A stretch of 64,000 bases of DNA from Atlantibacter subterraneus (GTDB lineage: Bacteria > Pseudomonadota > Gammaproteobacteria > Enterobacterales > Enterobacteriaceae). Positions within the stretch are counted from its first letter, which is position 1; the number at the start of each line of letters is the position of its first letter. The stretch covers positions 496,001 through 560,000 of the forward strand of contig NZ_VLPS01000003.1 of NCBI RefSeq assembly GCF_007570865.1, in the 5' to 3' direction. Shown here piece after piece: positions 55,675 to 64,000 of this stretch. The position numbers were made by a program, and so were the translations under genes. The notes beneath the pieces are model-generated. The model was not told where the DNA came from, made no database searches, and saw only the letters and a program-made list of their open reading frames with translations.

Positions 55675-58600
55675 CCCTGGTTAAGCAGCATATCCAGCGG
55701 CTGGGTCTGGGCGATGGTATCGCCCCAAATCATATCGATGCCGATGCCGGAAAGCGTGTCCATAATCAGCGCCTGATCGGCGGGGCCGGCGATGCACTTC
55801 AGCCCCAGGCGCTGGGCGTGCCCCTGGATGATGGTCACCATCATCTCATCCATCAGGTTGGTGTGAACATCCGTGACCAGCTCCGGCTCAATCATCACGT
55901 AATCGCACATCTGGCGCGTCAGTTGGTTAAAGATCTCCATATCGCGCCCAACCTGGCTGACAATAATGCGGCAACCGGCATTGCGCAGCTTGATCATATT
56001 GTTTTTGGCACGCTCGTCCTCCGCCAGCAGCACGTCGCTATGAAGAGTGAAGTGCAGCAAGCGCGGCGGCAGCGCGCTGGTGCTCAGCGCCGCCAGTATC
56101 TCGTTAATGGTCTCATCGCTGGCGATGCCCTGAGGCGATAAAGGCAGAGCGACACCAAACCCTTTCAGCGTGATAGCGGTGGCGTGGTTGTGCAGAAAAT
56201 CAGTAAACACGCGGCGGTCAAGCGCGCATGAGAGCGCGGGGTCAGTGAGGCCCGAGCGAAACGACGCTTCCTCCAGCACATTGCCTTCGCTGGTCCACAG
56301 TCGCAGCGACAGGATCCAGAAGTTTATGGATTCCGGTATGCGCGGCGACGCCACGGCGCGCGCCAGTAGCATCATATGATTGTCGTTAATAATCCGCGCC
56401 TGTTCTTCATGGGCCAGTAACGTGCGCTGCTGCTGTAAGTGCTGCTGCTGCGGTTCGTACACCGTAACCATGCCGCGCCCTTTGTTTTTTGACGCGTAGC
56501 AGGCGATATCCGCCTGTGACATCACTTCTGAAGCCAGATTATTACTGGCGTCGATCAGCGTGATCCCGGCGCTGGCACCGATGCGGTGCAGGCGGCCTTC
56601 CCACATAAAGTGGTAGTCATTCACCGCCTGAATCAGCCGGGTTGAGATGGTATACGCGTTTTCGATGCCGCAGTCCGGCAACAGCAGGCCGAATTCGTCG
56701 CCGCCGAGGCGCGCCAGAATATCGGTGGTGCGCAGCATGCCCAGCATCAGCGATGCCAGTTCGCGCAGTAGGGCATCCCCCGCTGCATGGCCTGCTGTGT
56801 CGTTTACCGCTTTAAAGCGGTCGAGGTCGATGCACACCAGCGCATGGCGCTGATGGTTTTCGCCCACGCTTTGCAGCAGGCGTTTGAGATGATTTTCGAA
56901 ACTCACGCGGTTCGCCAGATGGGTGAGTGCATCGTGCGAGGCGCTGTAGCTCAGCTGGCGCAGCATTTTGCGTGATTCGGTGACGTCCTGAATCACCAGC
57001 ACCGAGCCGATGTTTTGCCCATCCAGGGTGCTGAGCGGCGTCACGGTGTAGTGAATATCGTAGCTTCCACCGTTGCGGCAGTGCAGCACCACGTCCTGTT
57101 CGATGGCGGTGCGGCTGACGTCTCCGCTGTGGATATTTTCCATCAGCGGCCCTTTGTCGCCGAAGGTAATGCGCAGCACCGACAGCAGCGGTTGGCCCAT
57201 AGCCTGCTCCTGCGACCAGCCGCTCATGGTCTCCGCGACCGGGTTCATAAAGGTCACGTTCATATCGACGTCGGTACAAATTACCGCTTCGCCGATAGAG
57301 TCGAGCGTAATATGCAAACGCTCTTTTTCCTGGAATAGCGCCTCGTTAAGCTGTTTAACTTCGGTCATATCCATATTCACGCCCAGCAGCCGCTCCACAT
57401 CGCCCTGCTTATTAATGACGCGATTGGCAAGGGCGCGAATATGGCGGATGCCTTCACTGACCTGAATGCGGAATTCGATTTTAAACGGGATGCGCGCTTT
57501 TAGCGCATCGTTGATCGTCATCTCGACTGAACCGAGATCTTCTTTTACCACTCTGGACGCCCAAAGTTGGTAGGTGGGCTTGATGTGAGGTGGAATATCG
57601 TACAGCTCGAACATCCGCTTATCCCAGCTAATAATGTCGGGCCCTAACTCCCATTCCCAGATACCGATGCCGCCCGCCTCGTTAGCCAGCGTAATGCGCT
57701 CCATCAAGCGTTTATTCATCCACTCGGTATGTTTGAGATCGTTAATATCTTCAATCTGGGCAATAAAATAGAGCGGCGCACCGTTATTATCCCGCACCAC
57801 CGAAACCGACATCAGCGCCCAGACCACTTCACCGGCATGGTTGAAGTAGCGCTTTTCCATGGAATAGCTGTTGATATCGCCTTTAATCAGGCTCTCCAGC
57901 TGTTCCAGATCGTCATGTAAATCTTCCGGCCAGGTGATTTGCTGGAATGTCATGCCGCACATTTTTTCCGGGGGATATCCCAGAAACTGGCACAGGGATT
58001 TATTGACCTGTAGCCAGCGGCCATCAATCGACACCAGCGCCATGCCGATTGAAGAGTACTCCATGGCGTTACGAAAGCGGGTTTCGCTCTCGGAAATATG
58101 CTTACGCTCTTCGCGAAACGCATACATCACCATAGTCATTACATTAGCGGGCAGCAGGATCAGCAAGAACGGCAGCCAGGGCGCATTCACCATCACCGAA
58201 GGATGCGGCGCGGTGAGCATTTCCGGGTTGCGGGTGAGCGTCAGGGAGACCACCATCACCGTTGCCAGGAAAATCGTGAACGCCTCCAGACGCGGCAGCC
58301 GAATGGCGCTCCACATCAGCAGGACGATGATAAAGGTAAACGGCCAGGGCAGATAATGCAGCGCCAGCCAGCTCAGCGCCAGCGTCAAGCACAGCGATCC
58401 CAGCGTTTCGACCAACAGCCGTGGATTGCGATGGCGTAGCAAATAGTGGGATTTAAACAGCAGACCAATCGGTACCAGCGCGATGGCGGCAATCGTCTCG
58501 GATAATACCCATACAAAAAACGTTCGTAGATTTTCGTCGTTCGGCGTAAAAATAACCGCCAAAACCGCACCGAATAACGGGGGAATAACCGCGCTGCCGA

Positions 58601-58985
58601 TCGCCAGCTTTACCCAGTTGTTGAGATTTTGTAATGGATTGGCAGAGGGCAGAAGTTTGCGCAGTAATATTGCCCCGAGCAGGGCTTCAAGAATATTGAT
58701 TAGCGGAAAGGTTATTACAATATGGTTTGAGGGAAATAAAACCAGTGACGCAAGTAAATTACCGGCCACGCACGCCGCGGCGATAGCGGGCCAAAAAGAG
58801 GCCGGATGCCGATAAAAAGCCACCATCATAATGGCGGTGGGAAACCACAGCGGCGCAAGGGATGAACCTAACAGCGTCAGCTCAAGAGAAAAAAGGGTAA
58901 ATAAAAAACTTAATAGCCCCAGGCTTAGCAACCGTAATACGGGATGAGGCGTAGAAACTTCAACGCGCATGTTCTTTTTAATCAT
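55656..58985 (-). CDS. dgcE: DgcE (YegE), diguanylate cyclase
   Basis: 1109 residues (E. coli 1105). N-terminal MASE1 membrane domain (about 1-300, eight or more helices), three PAS domains (about 300-680; NAMEYSSIGMALVSIDGRWL opens the first), GGDEF domain (about 690-850) with an intact GGDEFG active site and DLDRFKAVNDTAGHAAGDAL, and a C-terminal EAL-like domain without the EAL/DDFGTG motifs, so only synthesis is expected. It is an early c-di-GMP source for curli/CsgD in E. coli. Its 3' end overlaps alkA. Confidence 0.95.
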   Translation of the reverse strand: MIKKNMRVEVSTPHPVLRLLSLGLLSFLFTLFSLELTLLGSSLAPLWFPTAIMMVAFYRHPASFWPAIAAACVAGNLLASLVLFPSNHIVITFPLINILEALLGAILLRKLLPSANPLQNLNNWVKLAIGSAVIPPLFGAVLAVIFTPNDENLRTFFVWVLSETIAAIALVPIGLLFKSHYLLRHRNPRLLVETLGSLCLTLALSWLALHYLPWPFTFIIVLLMWSAIRLPRLEAFTIFLATVMVVSLTLTRNPEMLTAPHPSVMVNAPWLPFLLILLPANVMTMVMYAFREERKHISESETRFRNAMEYSSIGMALVSIDGRWLQVNKSLCQFLGYPPEKMCGMTFQQITWPEDLHDDLEQLESLIKGDINSYSMEKRYFNHAGEVVWALMSVSVVRDNNGAPLYFIAQIEDINDLKHTEWMNKRLMERITLANEAGGIGIWEWELGPDIISWDKRMFELYDIPPHIKPTYQLWASRVVKEDLGSVEMTINDALKARIPFKIEFRIQVSEGIRHIRALANRVINKQGDVERLLGVNMDMTEVKQLNEALFQEKERLHITLDSIGEAVICTDVDMNVTFMNPVAETMSGWSQEQAMGQPLLSVLRITFGDKGPLMENIHSGDVSRTAIEQDVVLHCRNGGSYDIHYTVTPLSTLDGQNIGSVLVIQDVTESRKMLRQLSYSASHDALTHLANRVSFENHLKRLLQSVGENHQRHALVCIDLDRFKAVNDTAGHAAGDALLRELASLMLGMLRTTDILARLGGDEFGLLLPDCGIENAYTISTRLIQAVNDYHFMWEGRLHRIGASAGITLIDASNNLASEVMSQADIACYASKNKGRGMVTVYEPQQQHLQQQRTLLAHEEQARIINDNHMMLLARAVASPRIPESINFWILSLRLWTSEGNVLEEASFRSGLTDPALSCALDRRVFTDFLHNHATAITLKGFGVALPLSPQGIASDETINEILAALSTSALPPRLLHFTLHSDVLLAEDERAKNNMIKLRNAGCRIIVSQVGRDMEIFNQLTRQMCDYVMIEPELVTDVHTNLMDEMMVTIIQGHAQRLGLKCIAGPADQALIMDTLSGIGIDMIWGDTIAQTQPLDMLLNQGYFAIN

Positions 58986-59324
58986 TACCGCTAATCCGTT
59001 ATGGCATTGCCGCCAGGAGCAAAGCCCGGACGCATTATTCGACGTATCGGGCTATGCTAGTACAAACAATTTACAATTCCTATGCCGCCGACTGATAAAT
59101 TCTCATTGCAGCAAGCTTTATTGTTTTAATCGCAATAGCCTGAATTATTAACTGAGATTATGGTTAAAAAAATGCGTTCCGGTGCCACTCTTTAAAAAAA
59201 GTTATTCGCAACCGGATGTCGGCGCACCTGTGACTGGTATCGGGGGGGCGAAATCCCTATAATTGCCGCGTTTGGCGCTGCGGCGTCGTCCTTCCCCTCA
59301 TTCAAAAACCAGGTCGCTACATTT
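58986..59324. promoter_or_regulatory. dgcE-udk divergent intergenic region
   Basis: 339 bp without a gene. TATAAT at 59258-59263 with a weak TGGTAT 17 bp upstream (59235-59240) is a plausible udk promoter, 62 bp before the ATG. The part nearer dgcE is AT-rich and shows no clear motif. Confidence 0.45.
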
Positions 59325-59966
59325 ATGACTGACAAGTCTCATCAATGCGTCATCATCGGCATCGCCGGCGCATCCGCTTCGGGCAAAAGCCTTATCGCCA
59401 GCACACTTTATCGGGAACTGCGCGACCAGGTCGGTGACGAACACATTGGTGTCATTCCGGAAGACAGCTATTACAAAGATCAGACCCACTTGTCCATGGA
59501 AGAACGGGTTAAAACCAACTATGACCATCCCAACGCCATGGACCACAGCCTGCTGTTCCAGCATCTGCAAACGCTGAAGTCCGGCAAGCCGATTGAACTG
59601 CCCGTCTATAGTTATGTCGAACATACGCGTACCCAGCAAACGGTCCACATCGAACCGAAAAAAGTGATTATCCTCGAAGGGATCCTGCTGCTCACGGATG
59701 CGCGCCTGCGCCAGGAGATGAACTTCTCGATTTTCGTCGATACGCCGCTGGATATTTGCCTGATGCGCCGCATCAAGCGTGATGTAAACGAGCGTGGCCG
59801 TTCGATGGATTCGGTGATGACTCAGTACCAGAAAACGGTACGCCCGATGTTCCTCCAGTTTATTGAGCCATCGAAACAGTATGCCGACATCATCGTGCCG
59901 CGCGGCGGCAAAAACCGCATTGCGATTGATATTCTCAAAGCGAAAATCAGCCAATTCTTTGAATAA
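59325..59966 (+). CDS. udk: Uridine kinase
   Basis: 213 residues, as E. coli Udk. P-loop [10 protein letters not shown] around residues 15-24 (Walker A), then [24 protein letters not shown] and [10 protein letters not shown], the nucleoside-binding blocks. It phosphorylates uridine and cytidine in pyrimidine salvage. It starts at ATG 59325 and is followed after 89 nt by dcd on the same strand; udk, dcd and asmA are adjacent as in E. coli. Confidence 0.97.
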   Translation: MTDKSHQCVIIGIAGASASGKSLIASTLYRELRDQVGDEHIGVIPEDSYYKDQTHLSMEERVKTNYDHPNAMDHSLLFQHLQTLKSGKPIELPVYSYVEHTRTQQTVHIEPKKVIILEGILLLTDARLRQEMNFSIFVDTPLDICLMRRIKRDVNERGRSMDSVMTQYQKTVRPMFLQFIEPSKQYADIIVPRGGKNRIAIDILKAKISQFFE

Positions 59967-60055
59967 CACGCAGTTAGCGTGTACCGTTCTAAGAGTCATA
60001 ATGTATTTCCCGGCCCGCAGCGGTCGGGAATTCAAGCACAACAGAGGAGCGTGCG

Positions 60056-60637
60056 ATGCGTCTTTGCGACCGTGATATTGAAGCCTGGCTTGATGATGGC
60101 CGTTTAGCGATTACCCCGCGTCCTCCGGTAGAGCGCATTAATGGCGCGACGGTGGATGTGCGTCTGGGCAACAAATTCCGCACCTTCAGCGGCCATACCG
60201 CCGCGTTTATTGATTTAAGCGGACCGAAGGCGGAAGTCAGCGCCGCGCTGGATCGCGTGATGAGTGATGAAATCGTGCTGGCGGACGGCGATGCGTTTTT
60301 CCTGCATCCGGGCGAACTGGCCCTGGCGGTAACGCTGGAGTCGGTGACCTTACCGGCGGATCTGGTAGGCTGGCTGGATGGCCGTTCCTCACTGGCGCGT
60401 CTGGGGCTGATGGTCCACGTGACCGCGCACCGCATCGATCCCGGCTGGCAGGGCTGCATCGTGCTCGAATTCTATAACTCCGGCAAACTGCCGCTGGCAC
60501 TGCGTCCGGGGATGGTGATCGGCGCGCTGAGTTTTGAGCCGCTGTCCGGGCCTGCCGCGCGCCCTTACAATCGTCGTGAAGATGCCAAGTATCGGGATCA
60601 GCAAGGTGCGGTAGCCAGCCGCATCGATAAAGACTAA
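60056..60637 (+). CDS. dcd: dCTP deaminase
   Basis: 193 residues, identical in length to E. coli Dcd. A trimeric dUTPase-fold enzyme converting dCTP to dUTP, the main source of dUMP for thymidylate. Motifs: [16 protein letters not shown], the loop [17 protein letters not shown], and [20 protein letters not shown], where the active-site Glu is in LEFYN. It ends 23 nt before asmA, so the two are likely co-transcribed. Confidence 0.97.
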   Translation: MRLCDRDIEAWLDDGRLAITPRPPVERINGATVDVRLGNKFRTFSGHTAAFIDLSGPKAEVSAALDRVMSDEIVLADGDAFFLHPGELALAVTLESVTLPADLVGWLDGRSSLARLGLMVHVTAHRIDPGWQGCIVLEFYNSGKLPLALRPGMVIGALSFEPLSGPAARPYNRREDAKYRDQQGAVASRIDKD

Positions 60638-60660
60638 TCCGGTTACTGACTGAGGATGCC

Positions 60661-62505
60661 ATGAGACGACTTCTGACGACGCTAATGATATTGCTGGTGG
60701 TCATCATCGCTGGCCTGTCCGCATTAGTGCTGTTGGTCAACCCCAACGATTTTCGCGACTATATGGTTCGCCAGGTTGAGGCGCGCAGTGGATACCAGCT
60801 TAAGCTGGAAGGGCCGCTGCGCTGGCACGTCTGGCCTCAGTTAAGTATTCTTTCCGGGCGTATGAAACTTACTGCTCCGGGCGCGTCACAGCCGATGGTC
60901 ACCGCCGATAATATGCGCCTTGACGTTAAGCTGCTGCCGCTGCTGTCGCACCAGCTGCACGTCCGCCAGGTGATGCTGAAGGGCGCAGTGGTTCAGTTAA
61001 CGCCTGAGAGCGAGGCGCGCCGTCCCAAAGATGCGCCAATAGGCCCACAGGGCGGCGCAACGCCTCCCGATACCGAGCGCGGCTGGAGCTTTGATATCTC
61101 CCGTCTGAAAGTGGCCGACAGCGTATTGGTTTTCCAGCATGAAGGCGATGAGCTGGTCACGGTACGCAACCTTAATCTCCAGATGGAACAGGATGAGAAG
61201 CGGCAGGCGCAGATTGATTTCAGCGCCCGGGTGCTACGTGACCAGCGCACGCTGGATCTCTCTTTTAACGCTGCGCTTAACGCCGCGGACTATCCCGACA
61301 ACCTGACGGCCAGCGTCACCAATTTACAATATCAGCTGCGGGGCGCAGATCTGCCGCGCCAGGGCATCACCGGGCAAGGTGTGTTTAATGCCAACTGGCA
61401 GGAGGGGCAGAAAAAGCTCAGCTTCAGCGAGCTGCAACTCACCGCAAATGACAGCCAGTTAAGCGGCGATGGCAGCGTGATGTTGCAAAAGCAACCTGAC
61501 TGGTTGCTGAATCTGGCCTTTAACAAACTCAATCTGGAAAATCTGCTGCCGACGCAAGCGCCATCCACCACGCCAGTCGCCCAGCAGGCGCAAAGTCAGC
61601 CCGTACTGCCGCGTCCGGTGATTGCCGACAATGCCTCTGAGCAGGATTATTCGGCGCTGCGCGGCTTTAACGCCCGGGCCAATATCAGTGCCGAAAGCGT
61701 GCTGTGGCGCGGCCTGAATTTCACTAAAGTGCGCGCGGCGCTGGCCAATAACAGCGGATTACTGACCATTTCCACGCTGGATGGCAACTTAGGCGCGGGC
61801 CATATTTCCCTGCCGGGCAGCCTGAACACCAAACAGCAGCCGGCGCAGGTGAAGTTCACCCCAACCATTCAGAATATCGAAATTAGCCAGGTGCTTAAGG
61901 CGTTCGATTATCCGATTGCCCTGAGCGGTGCGCTGTCGATGACCGGCGATTTTTCCGGGGCGCAAATCGATGCCAACGCATTTCGTCAGAACTGGCAGGG
62001 CAGGGCCAGCGTCGAGATGACCAACTCGCGTCTTGAGGGGATGAACTTCCAGCAAATGATCCAGCAGGCGGTGGCGCGTAATAACGGTTCGGTGCAGGCG
62101 CAGCAGTTCGAAGAGAACGCGACCAAACTGGAACAGTTCACGACGGACGTGTCGCTCGACCACGGCAAGCTGACGCTAAACAAAATGGAAGGGCGTTCCT
62201 CCATGCTGGCGATGAATGGCGAAGGCACTATGGACCTGGTCACTGAACAGTGCGATACCCTGTTCCAGGTGCGGGTGGTCGATGGCTGGAAAGGCGAGGG
62301 CAGCCTGGTAGAATTCCTCAGGCAAACGCCGATCCCGCTGCGGGTCTATGGCTCCTGGAAGCAGTTGAACTACTCGCTGCAGGTTGACCAGGTGCTGCGT
62401 AAGCATCTGCAGGAGGAAGCTAAGCGGCGGCTGAACGACTGGGCCGAGCGCCATAAAGACAGCAGCAAGTCGAAGGACGTGAAAGAGTTGCTGAAAAAGC
62501 TGTAA
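60661..62505 (+). CDS. asmA: AsmA, inner-membrane-anchored AsmA-like protein
   Basis: 614 residues (E. coli 617). One N-terminal membrane helix (about 5-25, LLTTLMILLVVIIAGLSALV) and a long periplasmic AsmA N-terminal plus C-terminal domain rich in beta strands (LDVKLLPLLSHQLHVRQVM; GEGTMDLVTEQCDTLFQVRV near the end). AsmA-like proteins are bridge-like carriers of phospholipid or involved in outer-membrane assembly. Starts 23 nt after dcd. E. coli yegH, downstream of asmA, is not here; a GH31 gene is convergent with it. Confidence 0.95.
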   Translation: MRRLLTTLMILLVVIIAGLSALVLLVNPNDFRDYMVRQVEARSGYQLKLEGPLRWHVWPQLSILSGRMKLTAPGASQPMVTADNMRLDVKLLPLLSHQLHVRQVMLKGAVVQLTPESEARRPKDAPIGPQGGATPPDTERGWSFDISRLKVADSVLVFQHEGDELVTVRNLNLQMEQDEKRQAQIDFSARVLRDQRTLDLSFNAALNAADYPDNLTASVTNLQYQLRGADLPRQGITGQGVFNANWQEGQKKLSFSELQLTANDSQLSGDGSVMLQKQPDWLLNLAFNKLNLENLLPTQAPSTTPVAQQAQSQPVLPRPVIADNASEQDYSALRGFNARANISAESVLWRGLNFTKVRAALANNSGLLTISTLDGNLGAGHISLPGSLNTKQQPAQVKFTPTIQNIEISQVLKAFDYPIALSGALSMTGDFSGAQIDANAFRQNWQGRASVEMTNSRLEGMNFQQMIQQAVARNNGSVQAQQFEENATKLEQFTTDVSLDHGKLTLNKMEGRSSMLAMNGEGTMDLVTEQCDTLFQVRVVDGWKGEGSLVEFLRQTPIPLRVYGSWKQLNYSLQVDQVLRKHLQEEAKRRLNDWAERHKDSSKSKDVKELLKKL

Positions 62506-62532
62506 TAAAAAACGGGGCCAAATGGCCCCGTT
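62506..62532. terminator. Bidirectional terminator between asmA and the GH31 gene
   Basis: AACGGGGCCA (62511-62520) pairs with TGGCCCCGTT (62523-62532). The A-run at 62506-62510 gives a U-tract for the minus strand; the plus side has TTGGTTT. Confidence 0.88.
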
Positions 62533-62543
62533 GGTTTATCCGC

Positions 62544-64000
62544 TTAGCGCGCTTGCCAGCTGCGGCTCGCGTCGCCGTTGATCAGCAGCGTGCGGTGTTC
62601 GCCGGGCGGCAGGCTAACGGTAAGTTCACGCCACGCAGGCTGATAATCGCCACGGGTCGAGACTTCCAGACGAAGGGTGTTAGCATCGCAGGTCAATTCC
62701 CACTCCAGCCACAGCGCATTGCCGTCCTGATAGCCCCAGCTCTCGCCGTCGTCTTCAAACAGCAGGCCACGACTGGTCCCGCAGCCCTTCAGCGGGAACA
62801 GCTTCAGCTCGCGACAGGTGTCGTCTTTCGGGCTGGTATGCGCCAGCCGCGCGCTCATCGGCAGGCCCGCGCCCGCACGCACCAGCAGCGGTAGCGTTTC
62901 CAGCGGTGCTGCCAGGGTGATCCATTGCCCGCCGCTGTACCAGTTGCCGGTGTAGAAGTCATACCAGCCGTCGGTATTGGCGGGCAACCACAGCGTACGC
63001 TCGCGTGCGCCAGGCTCAACCACGCTGGCGACCAGCAGGTCCTTGCCGAGGATAAACTCATCGCACTCTTCAAAGGTCTGCGCATCGTGTTCGTGATCGA
63101 GGAACGTCGGGCGCAGTATCGGCTCGTCATCGGCGTGGGCCTGCCACAGCAGGGTATAGAACCACGGCAGCAGACGGTAGCGCAGTTCGATGGCGCTGCG
63201 GATGGCGGGCGTGATGGCCGGGTACATCCAGGGTTCGTTAACCGTATGGTCGTCATTCCAGGAGTGGATAGTGAAACGCGGGTGCATTACGCCGTTTTGC
63301 ACCCAACGCACAAACAGCTCCGGGTCTGGACGATCGCCGGAAAAACCGCCCACATCGTGGCCGACGTTATACAGCCCCGAAAGGCTCATGCCGACGCCCA
63401 TGCGGGTGTTAAAGCGCAGCGTTTCCCAACTGGTGCGGTTATCGCCGCTCCAGGTTTGCACGTAGCGCTGCATACCGGCGCAGCCGGAACGGGAAATCAG
63501 GTACGGGCGTTTTTCCGGCGCGAAGCGCTGCTGGGCTTCCAGCGACGCGCGCATCATCAGCAGCGGCATCACCGGGCGAATATATTTGATGGCGATGGGA
63601 TTGCCGAAGCCGTGGCAGCGCGCTTCGCCATCCCACACTTCAAACTCGTTGTTATCGTTCCAGGTGGAGTCAATGCCCATTTCCAGCAGCTGGGTGGTGA
63701 CGCCGTTCTGCCACCATTTGATGGTATCCGGGTTGGTGAAATCGAGGTTGGAGCCTTCGTCATCCCAGAAGCTTGAACGCTCCGGCTTATCCGACTCTGA
63801 ATCACGAATAAACAATCCCTGTTCCGCCACTTCGTTATAGCGCGGATGGTCCTGCAACAGGCAGGGCTTGATATTGGCCGCCAGCCGCAGCCCCGCATCA
63901 TGAAATGCCTGGCTCATCACTTTTGGCTGCGGCACTTTGTCGTAGTTCCAGTTGAACACGTAGCGCTTGTTGTTGATGGAGGTATAGCCGGACGACAGCT
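62544..64000 (-). CDS. GH31-family glycosidase (alpha-glucosidase type), N-terminus beyond the window
   Basis: About 485 C-terminal residues are visible; the frame stays open through the right edge (LSSGYTSINNKRYVFNWNYD continues upstream of the GTG at 63959), so the start lies outside. Glycoside hydrolase family 31: catalytic nucleophile Asp in IDSTWNDNNEFEVW, acid/base Asp in WSGDNRTSWETL, and substrate/subsite blocks SLSGLYNVGHDVGGFSG and FTIHSWNDDHTVNEPWM. It probably releases alpha-linked glucose or another sugar from oligosaccharides. Substrate unknown. It ends at a terminator shared with asmA. Confidence 0.9.
   Translation of the reverse strand, partial: LSSGYTSINNKRYVFNWNYDKVPQPKVMSQAFHDAGLRLAANIKPCLLQDHPRYNEVAEQGLFIRDSESDKPERSSFWDDEGSNLDFTNPDTIKWWQNGVTTQLLEMGIDSTWNDNNEFEVWDGEARCHGFGNPIAIKYIRPVMPLLMMRASLEAQQRFAPEKRPYLISRSGCAGMQRYVQTWSGDNRTSWETLRFNTRMGVGMSLSGLYNVGHDVGGFSGDRPDPELFVRWVQNGVMHPRFTIHSWNDDHTVNEPWMYPAITPAIRSAIELRYRLLPWFYTLLWQAHADDEPILRPTFLDHEHDAQTFEECDEFILGKDLLVASVVEPGARERTLWLPANTDGWYDFYTGNWYSGGQWITLAAPLETLPLLVRAGAGLPMSARLAHTSPKDDTCRELKLFPLKGCGTSRGLLFEDDGESWGYQDGNALWLEWELTCDANTLRLEVSTRGDYQPAWRELTVSLPPGEHRTLLINGDASRSWQAR

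Noticed and set aside
1-64000. CRISPR arrays, tRNA or rRNA genes, prophage
   Set aside because: No regularly spaced repeats, no tRNA cloverleaf-type sequences and no phage structural genes were recognised in either strand.

Overview
The window comes from the chromosome of a member of the Enterobacteriaceae. Gene content and order follow the E. coli K-12 46-47 min region (yehS-btsR, thiMD, yegW, yegVUT, fbaB, yegS, cyaR, trhP/yegQ, baeRS-mdtDCBA, yegD, alkA, dgcE/yegE, udk, dcd, asmA). It differs enough (relocated allantoin cluster, different fimbriae, extra genes) that it is not E. coli; an Enterobacter/Klebsiella/Kosakonia-like genome is likely, but the species cannot be fixed from the sequence alone. 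Proteins match their E. coli counterparts closely in length, so most genes can be named from remembered family sequences; no database search was run.

Layout. (1) 1-2735: end of the pyruvate-sensing response regulator BtsR, yehS, and a CstA/BtsT-family pyruvate-type transporter preceded by a direct repeat resembling the BtsR target. (2) 2804-21917: an almost complete allantoin-degradation regulon (allS, allA, allR, gcl, hyi, glxR, allP, allB, ybbY, glxK, allE-allC-allD, allF, allG, allK). Allantoin is taken up and opened (AllP, AllB), deaminated and cleaved (AllC, AllE, AllA or AllD) and its glyoxylate is turned to glycerate (Gcl, Hyi, GlxR), while the oxamate branch ends in carbamoyl phosphate and ATP (AllFG, AllK). 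Two defects stand out: glxK is frameshifted by an apparent ~11-nt deletion, and allH is missing, with a strong terminator in the gap where it should be. (3) 22009-24271: a 2.2-kb AT-rich islet bounded by two near-identical 79-bp copies of the TPP riboswitch aptamer. The left copy is truncated; the right one still controls thiM. Between them lie a gene tail and a short YadA-like trimeric autotransporter with collagen-like repeats. (4) 24326-31246: thiMD, the GntR regulator yegW, the yegTUV nucleoside uptake/hydrolase/kinase operon and class I aldolase fbaB. (5) 31697-38818: a Stb-type chaperone-usher fimbrial operon (subunit, chaperone, usher, adhesin, second chaperone), then a membrane-bound ToxR/MarT-like regulator with a FidL-like partner. 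(6) 38815-52439: yegS, the CRP-activated sRNA CyaR, trhP, and the mdtABCD-baeSR efflux/envelope-stress operon. (7) 52667-64000: a HigBA-type toxin-antitoxin pair, yegD, alkA, dgcE, udk, dcd, asmA and a GH31 glycosidase cut by the window edge.

The most unusual parts are the riboswitch-bounded adhesin islet, the fimbria-linked MarT/FidL-like pair, the allH-less and glxK-broken allantoin cluster, and the placement of a probable BtsSR target transporter next to btsSR itself. No tRNA, rRNA, CRISPR array, IS element or prophage was seen.
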